From: Gracilibacillus alcaliphilus
GTDB lineage: Bacteria; Bacillota; Bacilli; Bacillales; Amphibacillaceae
Assembly: GCF_016909015.1 (NCBI RefSeq)
Contig: NZ_JAFBFA010000019.1
Coordinates: forward strand, 1 to 64,000
DNA: 64,000 bases
Direction: 5' to 3'
In this document: positions 7,471 to 16,535 of the stretch, piece after piece
How positions within the stretch are numbered: the stretch's first letter is position 1
How the letters are laid out: each line of letters opens with the position of its first letter
Program-made: the position numbers and the translations under genes
The notes under the pieces: generated by a model
What the model was told of the DNA's origin: nothing
Databases searched by the model: none
Seen by the model: only the letters and a program-made list of their open reading frames with translations

Positions 7471-7680
7471 GCATCTGGTTTAAAAGATTGCTCCTTGGGG
7501 CTTGAAAAGATAAGATACCCCGGCATCTTAGTAAAAGACAACTTCTTGGGGCTTAAACAGCTAAGTAGACCCCAACATCTTAGCAAAAGCCAGCTCCTTA
7601 AAGCTTAAACAGCTAAGATGATAATCTCAGCATTTGATCAAAGCCCACATCTTAGGGTTTGAAACGATCGAGTAGCTATA
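7471..7680. repeat. Degenerate 52-bp tandem repeat array, four units
   Basis: Four consecutive units start at 7471, 7523, 7575 and 7630 (spacing 52, 52, 55). Each opens with a variant of GCATCTTAG-AAAAG, carries a centre like CTCCTTGGGGCTT-AAACAG, and ends CTAAGTAGACCCC or similar. Units two and three are the most alike. There are no unique spacers, so this is not CRISPR. It lies in the 622-base gap between the ferredoxin terminator and yfkAB, followed by an orphan intrinsic terminator at 7755-7801. No coding potential spans it. Confidence 0.7.
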
Positions 7681-7754
7681 GGTGTCAACAGAAATAGATA
7701 TCTTGACGGCACCCCTTTTCAACTATTTGAAAAGAATAAATCATGCACTTAAGA

Positions 7755-7801
7755 AGAGACTGTCGCACCATGTAGCTCCCATTGTGCAACAGTCTCTTTT
7801 T
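7755..7801 (+). terminator. Orphan intrinsic terminator
   Basis: AGAGACTGTCGCAC and GTGCAACAGTCTCT pair almost perfectly over 14 positions, followed by a T run. No gene lies between this and the previous terminator at 7345, so it either ends an unannotated transcript from the tandem-repeat region or is a stray repeat copy. Confidence 0.75.
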
Positions 7802-7915
7802 GTATAAATTATAGAAATTTTCTTATGATTGTACCCTTTCACTAAATGTTAAGGCAGACGAACGGGAAGTTTGATACAATAAAGAGGATAGTTTAGCAGA
7901 AAGGAAGTTTTTCTT

Positions 7916-9049
7916 ATGGTATTGGCTCATCAAACGAAGCCATTGATCACACCGTCATTTGATCCATGGGAAGCCTATATGGATGTGGAGGAATATGGGG
8001 AAATGACGCTGACAAATATTGAGTTTACTACCACTCATTTGTGTAATATGCGCTGTGCCCATTGCGCTGTCGGCTATACACTTCGAGATAAAGATCCGGA
8101 TGCTTTGCCATTTTCTTTACTGCAGCAGCGTTTGGACGAAATCCCTCACTTGCGTACATTGAGTATTACTGGCGGGGAACCGATGATGTCGAAGAAGTCG
8201 GTGCGTGAATATGTGGTGCCATTGCTGCGCTATGCTCATGAACGTGGGGTGCGCACGCAAATAAATTCCAATCTTACCTTGCCATACAGCCGTTATGAGG
8301 AAATTATTCCTTATTTAGATGTTCTGCATATTTCTCATAATTGGGGAACACCAGAAGAATTTGCTGAAACGGGATTTGCCAATATGGAACGCAAACCAAC
8401 CGAGGAAAATCGCCAAAAGTACTTTGAGCGGATGATTGATAATTCGCAAAGGTTGTCTGCAGCTGGTGTGATGGTCGCTGCAGAGACGATGTTGAACAAA
8501 CGAACCTTTCCATACTTAGAATCGATTCATGATCAGGTGATAGAAATGGGCTGTGCCCGTCACGAGATACATCCTATGTATCCAGTCGATTTTGCCAGTA
8601 CGATGCAGACGCTGAGTTTAACGGAAATGCAAGTGGGGATTGAACGTTTGTTGAATCATCGTGATCCAACAGTGTGGATGCTATTTGGCACCTTGCCATT
8701 TTATCCATGTAGTCAAAATGAGCAAGAATTAGCCTTACAACAAAGGCTTTTTCAAGAAAGAAATGTTACCGTTCGAAATGATCCAGATGGACGCTCCCGT
8801 TTGAATGTGAATATTTTCTCTGGGGAAGTAATTGTGACAGATTTTGGTGATGACGAAGGACCAGCTTTAGGCAATATTCAGGATACACCACTAGAGGATT
8901 CCTACCGTCGCTGGATGGCATCAAAAACCGCTCAATCATTAAATTGCCATTGTCCAGCTGCTAAATGCCTTGGTCCAAATATTCTTGTGAAGAACACCTA
9001 CTATCAAGGGGTAGACTTTACGAAGCGTTCCGCTAATATTTCGCGATAA
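7916..9049 (+). CDS. yfkAB: Radical SAM/CxCxxxxC protein YfkAB
   Basis: This 377-residue protein has the radical SAM motif CNMRCAHC (CxxxCxxC) and the SAM-binding ITGGEPM, followed by a C-terminal CHCPAAKC that defines the CxCxxxxC subfamily known in B. subtilis as YfkAB. Such proteins carry a 4Fe-4S cluster that cleaves SAM; the auxiliary cysteines may hold a second cluster. The substrate is unknown. AAAGGAAG lies upstream of the ATG. The gene stands alone between terminators. The ferredoxin upstream could donate electrons, but the 600-base gap with terminators argues against an operon. Confidence 0.9.
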   Translation: MVLAHQTKPLITPSFDPWEAYMDVEEYGEMTLTNIEFTTTHLCNMRCAHCAVGYTLRDKDPDALPFSLLQQRLDEIPHLRTLSITGGEPMMSKKSVREYVVPLLRYAHERGVRTQINSNLTLPYSRYEEIIPYLDVLHISHNWGTPEEFAETGFANMERKPTEENRQKYFERMIDNSQRLSAAGVMVAAETMLNKRTFPYLESIHDQVIEMGCARHEIHPMYPVDFASTMQTLSLTEMQVGIERLLNHRDPTVWMLFGTLPFYPCSQNEQELALQQRLFQERNVTVRNDPDGRSRLNVNIFSGEVIVTDFGDDEGPALGNIQDTPLEDSYRRWMASKTAQSLNCHCPAAKCLGPNILVKNTYYQGVDFTKRSANISR

Positions 9050-9055
9050 ATAAAG

Positions 9056-9088
9056 AGCTCAGCCTGTTTTTTTAGGGCTGAGCTTTCT
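9056..9088 (+). terminator. Intrinsic terminator of yfkAB
   Basis: AGCTCAGCC and GGCTGAGCT form a 9-bp stem followed by TTCT. Confidence 0.75.
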
Positions 9089-9263
9089 ATTTATAAGCAT
9101 TTCTATTGACTGCTTGAAGTTGGTTCATTGTATAGGTTTTCATCGAGGCTATCGATTCTGATTGGAATTGCCGCATGGGTATGTTCCAGAATGCTCAAGA
9201 GAAAATAATGGAACAGGGGGCCTTCCATGTGAATCAAGACTGCTGATTAATGAAAGGTGTTCT

Positions 9264-9722
9264 TTATGATAGTAGGTTTGTGATGACCTCTTGTTGGTGA
9301 GTTTCTATTAATGATTGGGTCTCTTCCATCTTACGTAAGTCACCTAATTTTACATGATATAGCTTTTCTAAATCAGTTTTTGTTAAGGTATAGGATTGAC
9401 CGCCAAAAGTAAAGGTGGCTGTCTCCGCGTTGTTTATTAAAGCAAATAGAAATGTAGCATGGTGGACTGCCATTTCTTGTTCTGCTGCAATGGACGCTAA
9501 AGGCTGATAATACAATGTAATACCATAAGGTTCTGCTTTTGTTTGCAGTTCCATCGAGTCAAAGTACTCTGCATTCGGCAGTTTGTTGATTATGCTGACG
9601 ACCTCGCTATTATCGCCTAGATACATACCTTGCTGTTTAAAGATGTCCGCTTTCGATTCGGTAGCCTGACAGCTGCTAAGTAGTAGGATAGCTACTCCTA
9701 TGATGAAGAGCAGTTTTTTCAT
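9264..9722 (-). CDS. DUF4825-type lipoprotein
   Basis: This 152-residue protein starts with a lipoprotein signal peptide (MKKLLFIIGVAILLLSSC, lipobox LSSC with the cysteine at residue 18), so it should be anchored to the outer face of the membrane. The mature part has YLGDNSEVVSIINKLP and ELQTKAEPYGITLYYQ, which I associate with the DUF4825 family of Bacillaceae; no reaction is known. GGAGGGATGTT precedes the ATG. It is a single gene, convergent with yfkAB and divergent from des. The family name is from memory and should be checked. Confidence 0.7.
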   Translation of the reverse strand: MKKLLFIIGVAILLLSSCQATESKADIFKQQGMYLGDNSEVVSIINKLPNAEYFDSMELQTKAEPYGITLYYQPLASIAAEQEMAVHHATFLFALINNAETATFTFGGQSYTLTKTDLEKLYHVKLGDLRKMEETQSLIETHQQEVITNLLS

Positions 9723-9876
9723 AACATCCCTCCGTTGGTCATCAAATATTTTACCATCAGTTTAGCATAGGTGTTAATTTAAGATCAAACAGCTGGGGCA
9801 TTTCAATTATTGCGGTGTTTGAGTATGACATAGAGGGAGCAGGACACCACTGATAGAAAAGTCTCCTCTAAAAAAT

Positions 9877-9942
9877 ATGACAAATGTCATATAAAATACC
9901 TGACAACTGTGTCTAAAAAAAGTGTATCTCTTTTTTTATAAT
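9877..9942 (+). promoter_or_regulatory. des promoter with candidate DesR operator
   Basis: ATGACA-AA-TGTCAT (9877-9890) is a dyad with 6-bp arms. It is followed by a second, looser TGACA/TGTGTC pair at 9901-9913. A -10 TATAAT lies at 9937-9942, but the -35 position (around 9914-9919, TAAAAA) is poor. A good -10 without a -35, with direct dyads just upstream, is what an activator-dependent promoter looks like. DesR activates des in B. subtilis after cold-induced DesK signalling, and desKR lies downstream here. Confidence 0.6.
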
Positions 9943-9980
9943 AGAAGCTATAGCAAGCTTTTTTGAAAGTAGGGATACAC

Positions 9981-11033
9981 ATGAGTAAACAAAAGCAAGC
10001 ACAACTTAGAAAAGACGTTATGCCTTATGCAAAATCTAAAACAAAGACAAGTATGATTCAATTATTCAATACGATCCCGCCATTTTTTCTCTTATGGTTT
10101 GTGGCTTATCAGAGTTTAGCTGTTTCCATTTGGTTAAGTCTATTATGCAGTATATTCGCAGCGGGCTTCTTGGTTCGGACATTTATTATCTTCCATGACT
10201 GTGCCCATCAATCCTTTTTTAAAAACACAAAATTAAATCGGATACTGGGGACTATTACAGGTATACTCACTCATTTCCCGTTTGAAAAGTGGAAAAGAGA
10301 ACATGCTATTCATCATGCGACAAGTGGTAACCTTGATCATCGCGGTACGGGTGATATTTGGATTATGACAGTGGCTGAGTATGAGAAGGCAACCAAATGG
10401 GAAAGGTTGCAATATCGTTTATATCGCAATCCGTTTATTATGTTTGGTTTAGGGCCGTTCTCGCTATTGTTATACAGCAACCGTATTAATCGTAAAGATG
10501 CCCGGAAAAAGGAGCGCTGGAATACCTATATCATTAATCTCTCTTTAATAGCTATCTATAGCCTGATCGCCATTACATTAGGGTGGCAAGCCATTGTATT
10601 GGTGCAGCTGCCGATTGTTTATATAGCAGCAGCGCTTGGAATTTGGTTATTCTATGTACAACATCAATTTGAGGATTCTTATTTTGAAAATGAATCAGAA
10701 TGGGATTATGTCAAGGCTGCGGTAGATGGCAGTTCCTATTATAAATTGCCCAAATGGTTAGAATGGATGACAGGAAGTATTGGCTATCACCATGTACACC
10801 ACTTGGCACCGAAAGTTCCAAACTATCATCTGGAACAAGCACATAAGCAAACACCGCCATTACAAAAGGCGACAACGATTACCTTGAAGACTAGCTTGGA
10901 ATCACTTAAGTTCCGCTTGTATGATGAAGAACGGAAAACATTTATTGGTTTTCGCGAAATGAAACAGCGTATCCAGAAGAAGCAAGATCGAAAGGTCACG
11001 CCAGTAAAGCGAACTTCGACGATTCGGTCATAA
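9981..11033 (+). CDS. des: Acyl-lipid desaturase (Des)
   Basis: This 350-residue integral membrane di-iron desaturase introduces double bonds into phospholipid acyl chains to keep membranes fluid in the cold. The three histidine boxes are present: HDCAH, HAIHHAT and HHVHH. About four to six membrane segments flank them. The ATG at 9981 is preferred over an upstream TTG at 9963, since AGTAGGG lies about eight bases before it and the length then matches B. subtilis Des (352 residues). It is followed by a strong hairpin and then desK-desR, the same order as in B. subtilis. Regioselectivity (delta-5 in B. subtilis) is inferred. Confidence 0.93.
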   Translation: MSKQKQAQLRKDVMPYAKSKTKTSMIQLFNTIPPFFLLWFVAYQSLAVSIWLSLLCSIFAAGFLVRTFIIFHDCAHQSFFKNTKLNRILGTITGILTHFPFEKWKREHAIHHATSGNLDHRGTGDIWIMTVAEYEKATKWERLQYRLYRNPFIMFGLGPFSLLLYSNRINRKDARKKERWNTYIINLSLIAIYSLIAITLGWQAIVLVQLPIVYIAAALGIWLFYVQHQFEDSYFENESEWDYVKAAVDGSSYYKLPKWLEWMTGSIGYHHVHHLAPKVPNYHLEQAHKQTPPLQKATTITLKTSLESLKFRLYDEERKTFIGFREMKQRIQKKQDRKVTPVKRTSTIRS

Positions 11034-11045
11034 ATGATGGAGCTA

Positions 11046-11081
11046 ACCCCCTATTGTGAGATGCTATCTAACAATAGGGGG
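11046..11081 (+). terminator. Hairpin between des and desK
   Basis: CCCCTATTGT and ACAATAGGGG form a perfect 10-bp stem. There is no immediate T run, so it could be a leaky terminator or an RNA-processing and stability hairpin that lowers desKR relative to des. Confidence 0.6.
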
Positions 11082-11232
11082 CACTTCATGTTCAGGACTT
11101 TTTTTCTGATGTAAGTGTTTAATCATGGACTCTGCCATTTCGATAAGCCTCAGCGGGCAGGAAGTGTTTTTCTTATCCAAGAAAAGTCATATTTGGTACA
11201 ATAGCATCAAGCTGGAGAGAGGAGGATGTGCG

Positions 11233-12357
11233 GTGCGGCATTGGTATCATATTTTTCCTAAAAACACGGGGTTAAGTTTATATATTTGGATTATTTTTTG
11301 TGTGCTGCCATTTTATTTTATTTTTCGATCGACTTCTATTTGGGAAATTAGTGTCGGTGTGGCGATCACATTGCTTTTCTTCGCAATATATTGGTTTACC
11401 TTTAACTCTCACGGGCCGCTCGTCTACATAGGATTAAGCCTTGAATTTATCATTCATATTATCATGACCATGCTCTACGGCTATGTCTATTTTGCTTTAT
11501 TCACTGCTTTCTTTATTGGGAATATTCGCAGCAAGGCAGGATTTATTACGATGTATGTTATTCATCTGGTGGTAATGGTAGGAGCCATTACGGCAGGGTT
11601 TTTCTTGAATTATACCATGTTCTTGAATCAGCTCCCTTTCTTGATTGTGATGGTGCTAGGGGTCATTTTAATACCTATTAATCGTTATAACCGTTTAAAG
11701 CAAGAAGAATTAGAAGAACAATTAGAAGATGCGAATCGAAAAATTGCCGAGCTGGCTATAATCGAAGAACGTCACCGGATTGCACGTGATTTGCATGATA
11801 CATTAGGGCAGAAGCTATCGATGATCGGTTTAAAGAGTGAACTGGCTGCTAAATTAATTGAAAAAGATCATATATCAGCAAAAAAGGAACTGCAGGATGT
11901 ACAGGGTGCAGCAAGGAACGCACTGAAAGAAGTACGGGAAATGGTATCCAATATGAAAAATATCCGCCTGACAGAAGAACTTGCCCATGTTGAACAGTTA
12001 TTGGACGCAGCACAAATCAAACATAAGATCATAGCAAGGGTGGATTATCCATCTATACCGACATTAATTGAAAATGTCCTAAGCATGTGCTTGAAAGAAG
12101 CTGTAACAAACGTGGTTAAGCACAGCCAAGCGAAACACTGTACGATTAAGCTGGTTGAAACCAAAAAAGACATCAAGCTGCAAGTCGCAGACGATGGCAT
12201 AGGAAACCTCAGTGAAAAGGAATTTGGTAATGGTCTGTATGGGATGAGAGAACGTCTGAGCTTTATAAATGGCGCATTGCTCATTGATAAGCAGTCTGGC
12301 GGATTTAAAGTAGATATCGCCGTACCAAAGGTGATCAGGCAAATGGAGGAGGTTTAA
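11233..12357 (+). CDS. desK: Thermosensor histidine kinase DesK
   Basis: This 374-residue sensor has an N-terminal half with about five membrane segments, then a coiled coil (QEELEEQLEDANRKIAELA) and a HisKA_3 dimerisation domain with phospho-acceptor histidine in RDLHDTLGQKLS. The ATPase domain ends with NGLYGMRERL. Such kinases sense membrane thickness and order and phosphorylate DesR when the membrane stiffens. GTG at 11233 is chosen as the start because AGAGGAGG ends seven bases before it; the length then fits DesK (370). It overlaps nothing and is two bases from desR, so the two are translationally close. Confidence 0.9.
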   Translation: MRHWYHIFPKNTGLSLYIWIIFCVLPFYFIFRSTSIWEISVGVAITLLFFAIYWFTFNSHGPLVYIGLSLEFIIHIIMTMLYGYVYFALFTAFFIGNIRSKAGFITMYVIHLVVMVGAITAGFFLNYTMFLNQLPFLIVMVLGVILIPINRYNRLKQEELEEQLEDANRKIAELAIIEERHRIARDLHDTLGQKLSMIGLKSELAAKLIEKDHISAKKELQDVQGAARNALKEVREMVSNMKNIRLTEELAHVEQLLDAAQIKHKIIARVDYPSIPTLIENVLSMCLKEAVTNVVKHSQAKHCTIKLVETKKDIKLQVADDGIGNLSEKEFGNGLYGMRERLSFINGALLIDKQSGGFKVDIAVPKVIRQMEEV

Positions 12358-12359
12358 TC

Positions 12360-12959
12360 TTGATTCGAATCGTGATAGCGGAAGATCAACAGTTATTGTT
12401 GGGAGCATTAGGAGCCCTCCTGGATTTAGAAGAGGACATGACAGTGGTGGGCAAGGCTGGTAATGGAGAAGAATTGTTAGCGTTAGTTAAACAAGAACAA
12501 CCTGATATTTGTTTACTCGATATTGAAATGCCGGTAATGACCGGCTTAGAGGCAGCAGAACATTTGAAAGATAATTCTTGTAAAGTAATTATTTTAACGA
12601 CTTTTGCAAGACCTGGTTACTTTGAACGAGCCAGAAAGGCAGAAGTGGGTGGTTACTTATTAAAAGACAGCCCAAGTGAAGACTTGGCTCAATCGATTCG
12701 GCAAATTATGAAAGGGAAGCGAATGTATTCTCCTGAATTAATTGACCTTGCCTTTGCAGAGGAAAATCCGTTAACAAAGCGGGAAAAAGAGGTATTGCAG
12801 CTGCTTATCGAGGGAAAGACCACTAAAGCGATTGCCAAGGAACTATTTTTATCAAATGGAACGGTGCGGAATTACATATCTGTCATACTAGACAAGTTAG
12901 AAGTAGATAATCGCTTGGAGGCTGTAGCAAAAGCTCAGGAGAAAGGCTGGTTAAAATAG
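12360..12959 (+). CDS. desR: Response regulator DesR (NarL/LuxR family)
   Basis: This 199-residue cytoplasmic DNA-binding regulator has a receiver domain with acidic pocket (AEDQ), phospho-acceptor aspartate in CLLDIEMP and the conserved lysine in LLKDS. A LuxR-type helix-turn-helix follows (LTKREKEVLQLLIEGKTTKAIAKE is the start of that domain). It begins at TTG 12360, with GGAGGAGG about seven bases upstream, two bases after the desK stop. Its target should be the des promoter at 9877-9942. Confidence 0.92.
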   Translation: MIRIVIAEDQQLLLGALGALLDLEEDMTVVGKAGNGEELLALVKQEQPDICLLDIEMPVMTGLEAAEHLKDNSCKVIILTTFARPGYFERARKAEVGGYLLKDSPSEDLAQSIRQIMKGKRMYSPELIDLAFAEENPLTKREKEVLQLLIEGKTTKAIAKELFLSNGTVRNYISVILDKLEVDNRLEAVAKAQEKGWLK

Positions 12960-13057
12960 TATCCGGTTTTCGGTTGCTATTTTTTGCTTTTTTATAGAAA
13001 AGGACATACAATATTCTTCGTGACTAGAAATAAATTGATGAGAATGGGAGTGAGTAC

Positions 13058-14488
13058 ATGTCTGTGTCTGTAGAAAAAAGAGGAACAATTGTGGCATTGT
13101 TATTAGCTGGTGCTTTTATTGCCATCCTTAATCAAACACTGATGATTACAGCTATTCCGCCTATAATGGACGAGATGGGAATTACTCCTAACTCTGCACA
13201 ATGGCTGACTACTATCTTCATGATGGTAAATGGAATTATGATACCAATCAGTGCCTTTTTGATTGATCGTTTCACCACAAGACAATTATTTATTACGGCA
13301 ATGAGTATCTTCGCTGTGGGGACTTTGGTTGCTGCTGTAGCGCCGAATTTTGGGTTTTTATTAGCTGGACGCGTGATTCAATCAGCAGGCGCAGGTGTGA
13401 TGCTGCCGTTAATGCAAACTGTCTTTTTATTGATCTTTCCAGTGAACAAACGAGGAAGTGTAATGGGGCTTGTAGGGTTGGTTATCTCCTTTGCACCGGC
13501 AATTGGGCCTTCCTTATCCGGATGGGTAACAGAGCATTATTCATGGCGTGCTCTCTTCTACATTATCTTGCCAATTGCCATTATTGATATTATTATCGCT
13601 TATTTTGTGATGAAAAATGTAACAGAGGTTTCTAAGCCGAAATTAGACGTATTATCTATTATTCTATCTTCGTTTGGTTTTGGTGGTTTATTGTACGGTT
13701 TCTCCAGTGCTGGTAATTACGGCTGGACATCTCCGATTACGATTATTGTCTTGTTAGTTGGTTTTGTTTCACTAGCTTGGTTTATTTGGAGACAATTTAA
13801 GTTAAAGCATCCAATGTTGGAATTCCGTGTGTTTACTTATTCTATTTTTCCGTTTACCGTGATTCTTGGGATGATTTCATTTATGGGGTTGATTGCCGTA
13901 GAAACTATCATACCGTTATATATGCAGGATTCCAGAGAGTTTAGTGCCGTACAGTCTGGGCTGGTGATTTTGCCAGGTGCTTTGATTACGGGAATTATGT
14001 CTCCAATTACGGGGCGGATTTTTGATAAGATTGGAGCCAGATGGCTGGCAATTATCGGCTTCTCCATTATGACAATAGGTTCGTTCCTTTACACAGTTCT
14101 CGATGATACAACCTCAATGACCTATTTGACACTCGTGTTTGCCTTACGGATGCTAGGTGTTTCCATGGTAATGATGCCGGTCGCAACAGCTGGATTAAAT
14201 CAGCTGCCGAAACGATTAATTGCCCATGGTGCAGCTATGGATAATACATTGCGTAATGTGGCAGCTTCGGTTGGAACAGCCATCTTAGTTACTGTGATGA
14301 CACAAACAGAATCCATTGCAGAAAATGCAGGCAGGGATTTCCCAGGTATAGTTGGTGCTAATACAGCTTTCTTGGTTTTATCGATTATTACCTTAATCGG
14401 CTTAGTGCTGTCTTTCTTTGTGAAGAATAGCCGTCCATCTGAAATAGATAAAGAGATTGTTCATAAAGAAGAATATGATCGAAGTTAA
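13058..14488 (+). CDS. DHA2-family multidrug exporter (LmrB-like), copy 1
   Basis: This 476-residue major facilitator has 14 predicted membrane segments. It carries family motifs such as DRFTTRQLFITAMSIF (motif A region) and a GLVISFAPAIGPSLSGW segment that corresponds to motif C, typical of drug/proton antiporters of the EmrB/QacA branch. It resembles LmrB/MdrP-type exporters of lincosamides and other drugs; the actual substrate is unknown. GGGAGTGAGTAC precedes the ATG. A terminator follows and the next gene is convergent. A second, clearly related copy is at 36458-37945 on the other strand. Confidence 0.88.
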   Translation: MSVSVEKRGTIVALLLAGAFIAILNQTLMITAIPPIMDEMGITPNSAQWLTTIFMMVNGIMIPISAFLIDRFTTRQLFITAMSIFAVGTLVAAVAPNFGFLLAGRVIQSAGAGVMLPLMQTVFLLIFPVNKRGSVMGLVGLVISFAPAIGPSLSGWVTEHYSWRALFYIILPIAIIDIIIAYFVMKNVTEVSKPKLDVLSIILSSFGFGGLLYGFSSAGNYGWTSPITIIVLLVGFVSLAWFIWRQFKLKHPMLEFRVFTYSIFPFTVILGMISFMGLIAVETIIPLYMQDSREFSAVQSGLVILPGALITGIMSPITGRIFDKIGARWLAIIGFSIMTIGSFLYTVLDDTTSMTYLTLVFALRMLGVSMVMMPVATAGLNQLPKRLIAHGAAMDNTLRNVAASVGTAILVTVMTQTESIAENAGRDFPGIVGANTAFLVLSIITLIGLVLSFFVKNSRPSEIDKEIVHKEEYDRS

Positions 14489-14516
14489 AACTTGGTGGTG
14501 CGCCACCAAGTTTTTT
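14488..14516 (+). terminator. Intrinsic terminator of exporter copy 1
   Basis: AAACTTGGTGG and CCACCAAGTTT form an 11-bp stem with a TGCG loop followed by six T. It can also serve the convergent gene. Confidence 0.85.
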
Positions 14517-15339
14517 AATGCCTTTTATGCTTTGGAATGGCCTGTTGATCAAAATTTTCAGCTAAGTGCTGAAGTTCTGCTTGCATGAATTCTCCTTCCA
14601 TTGGCAGACCATGGCCAGCGATAATGGTTTCTGGCTGTAATTGAGCGAGGCGCTTCACAGATTCTCCGGCTTGATACCAATCCTCTGTGAAATAGGCAGG
14701 GGGTCCATAGACATGTTGAAAAGGAAAGAATATCGATAACGAAGATTCTGCTTTTTCGGTAGCCAGTGCATCACCGGCAATTAATAGTTTATCTTTTTCC
14801 CTATAAAGACTGATATGACCTTTTGTATGACCTGGTGTTTCAATATAGCGCCATTCTTTCAAAAAAGGGATGCTGCCGTCATCGGGTAAGGCGTGTACCA
14901 GTTTGTTTAAATGCTCTGGTTTGATCGGAAAAAAGATCGAGGCCATTGCCACACCGCCGCCTACTGTTGGGTCCCCAGGAGGATATGAAGCCTCGCCGGT
15001 AGCATAAGGAAGCTCATTCTGATGCATATAAACGGGTACATCCCAGTATTTAGCCAAGGCTTTAGCGGAGCCGATATGATCAAAATGCCCATGTGTCAGT
15101 ACGATGGCCAGTGGAGGTTTGTTACCATACCGCTCTTCGCATGCATGCAGAATCCGATTTTTATATTTCTTTAGTCCGGTATCCACCAGTACCCAGTCTT
15201 TATCTGGGGATCCGATCATAATGACATTGGCAAAGAGTGTCCGATAATAGGCAACATCGGGACATATTTCTTCTGCCACCGCATGGTCAAAATCATAACC
15301 ATTCTCCTCGATATCTTTTTGTATTGTTTCCTTGTCCAT
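14515..15339 (-). CDS. Metallo-beta-lactamase-fold hydrolase (YflN-like)
   Basis: This 274-residue soluble hydrolase has the zinc-binding motif THGHFDHIG (HxHxDH), then ETPGHTKGH, IAGDAL and a late IAGHGLP histidine, which complete the dinuclear zinc site. It belongs with the YflN/glyoxalase-II-like group of MBL proteins; the substrate cannot be read off. The start at 15339 follows AAGGAG at a nine-base spacing. A longer frame from 15378 has no binding site. Single gene, convergent with the upstream exporter and divergent from ypjP. Confidence 0.85.
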   Translation of the reverse strand: MDKETIQKDIEENGYDFDHAVAEEICPDVAYYRTLFANVIMIGSPDKDWVLVDTGLKKYKNRILHACEERYGNKPPLAIVLTHGHFDHIGSAKALAKYWDVPVYMHQNELPYATGEASYPPGDPTVGGGVAMASIFFPIKPEHLNKLVHALPDDGSIPFLKEWRYIETPGHTKGHISLYREKDKLLIAGDALATEKAESSLSIFFPFQHVYGPPAYFTEDWYQAGESVKRLAQLQPETIIAGHGLPMEGEFMQAELQHLAENFDQQAIPKHKRH

Positions 15340-15477
15340 TTGAAATAACTCCTTCCATGTTATGCGGCTTCTATACAAACATACTGTTCCTTAGTGTGGC
15401 TTAGAAGTTGATTATCTATACTAATACTAGTAAAACTTTTCTAATCACTGTTCACGTATGAAGTCTTATACGCGTCC

Positions 15478-15500
15478 TTTTTATCGGACTTTTTGCATAT
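15478..15500. repeat. Fragment of the 2934-3175 repeat family
   Basis: TTTTTATCGGACTTTT here is identical to the right end of the element at 2934-3175. The rest of the element is missing or unrecognisable. It sits upstream of ypjP. Confidence 0.5.
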
Positions 15501-15610
15501 CTCCTCTAGGTAAAATTAAGTAAATTTTGTGTAATGCGGGAATTGGTATAGACAATAGGCGGAAACATGATAAAATTTTATATAAGGACATAAAAAGGAG
15601 TACGGTCGGG

Positions 15611-16213
15611 ATGAAGAAGTGGATGAAGAAATTTACCGTTGTATTGGTAACAATCTTGACATTAGGTTTATATGTTCCGCCGATTTATATTGACGCAGAT
15701 GTCGATAAAGGAACGATGGAGCCTAATGAAGATCGGGCAAAACCGGTTGACAGCCAGACGAAAGAGGATTCGATTTCTCAGGAAGATCTGGTTTTGGAAG
15801 AAGATTCGAATCAGCTTTATTTGCAAGCGCTCACGCAATCTGCAAAAGAAAGAGTACAGCTGAAACTAGGTGATAAAATTGGTAATCAGGTAAAGGCAGA
15901 GGTAGAACAAATCATTTTACCGAACCTTGATCAAGTCTTAGATGCCATTTACGAAGAGCATGGGGAAGAGGCCAGCCAATACCTAATGATTGCTGAAGCT
16001 CCTGCAGGAGGATATGGAGAACGTATCTTCAATCTGTATAATGCCCAAGCAAAAGAGAATGTAGCGAAATTCCATGTGAATCGTTTGAAGAAACCACAAG
16101 ACGGTCATTATTTTCAATTCCACTATCATCTGAAAGACGACCAGTTTGAAGAACATTTTCCGATCGGAGAAATTTACTGGGGCAAAGACACCCCGCCGAA
16201 ATGGATGTCATAA
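15611..16213 (+). CDS. ypjP: YpjP family secreted/membrane-tethered protein
   Basis: This 200-residue protein starts MKKWMKKFTVVLVTILTLGLYVPP, a signal-anchor like helix. It then has an acidic, low-complexity stretch (residues 30-65) and a conserved C-terminal domain with FNLYNAQ, KFHVNRL, FQFHYH and the ending GEIYWGKDTPPKWMS, which matches the YpjP family of B. subtilis. Function is unknown. The start ATG at 15611 has AAGGAG at 15595-15600; a longer frame from 15527 has no site. The protein should face the outside of the membrane. It is a single gene, with the deleted IS element directly downstream. Confidence 0.85.
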   Translation: MKKWMKKFTVVLVTILTLGLYVPPIYIDADVDKGTMEPNEDRAKPVDSQTKEDSISQEDLVLEEDSNQLYLQALTQSAKERVQLKLGDKIGNQVKAEVEQIILPNLDQVLDAIYEEHGEEASQYLMIAEAPAGGYGERIFNLYNAQAKENVAKFHVNRLKKPQDGHYFQFHYHLKDDQFEEHFPIGEIYWGKDTPPKWMS

Positions 16214-16263
16214 CCACAAAAGGCACCTTTTATGGTGCTTACCCCTATAAATTAAAGGTTTTA

Positions 16264-16535
16264 TTATGCAGCTGATTGGCTGGATTGAGTTCGGTATTCG
16301 ACTGGACTTAATCCAGCCAATTTTCCTTTTGATCGTTCATGGTTGTACCAGTAGATATATTCTTCAATCCTTATCTTTAATTCTTTATAGCTTACTAATT
16401 CTTCCCCATAATACATTTCTTGCTTTAAACACTTGGTAGCGGTATGTTGCTTCTGGAATACCAACGACTTGAAGAACATCTTTTAATCGAAATCCTTCTT
16501 CTTTGAGTTCGAATGCCACCTTTGCTTGTGCTTTT
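16264..16535 (-). pseudogene. Deleted IS3 orfB (integrase) remnant
   Basis: On the minus strand the frame KAQAKVAFELKEEGF through VVGIPEATYRYQ is the usual IS150-like orfB beginning, overlapping the end of orfA. It then jumps, with a frame change, to CLKQEMYYGEELVSY and IYWYNHERSKGKLAGLSPVEY, the C-terminal end of IS3 integrases. Roughly 170 residues including all three catalytic acidic residues are gone. Confidence 0.85.

Noticed and set aside
7471..7680. CRISPR-like repeat spacing
   Set aside because: Units are contiguous and degenerate with no unique spacers, and no cas gene is present anywhere in the window.
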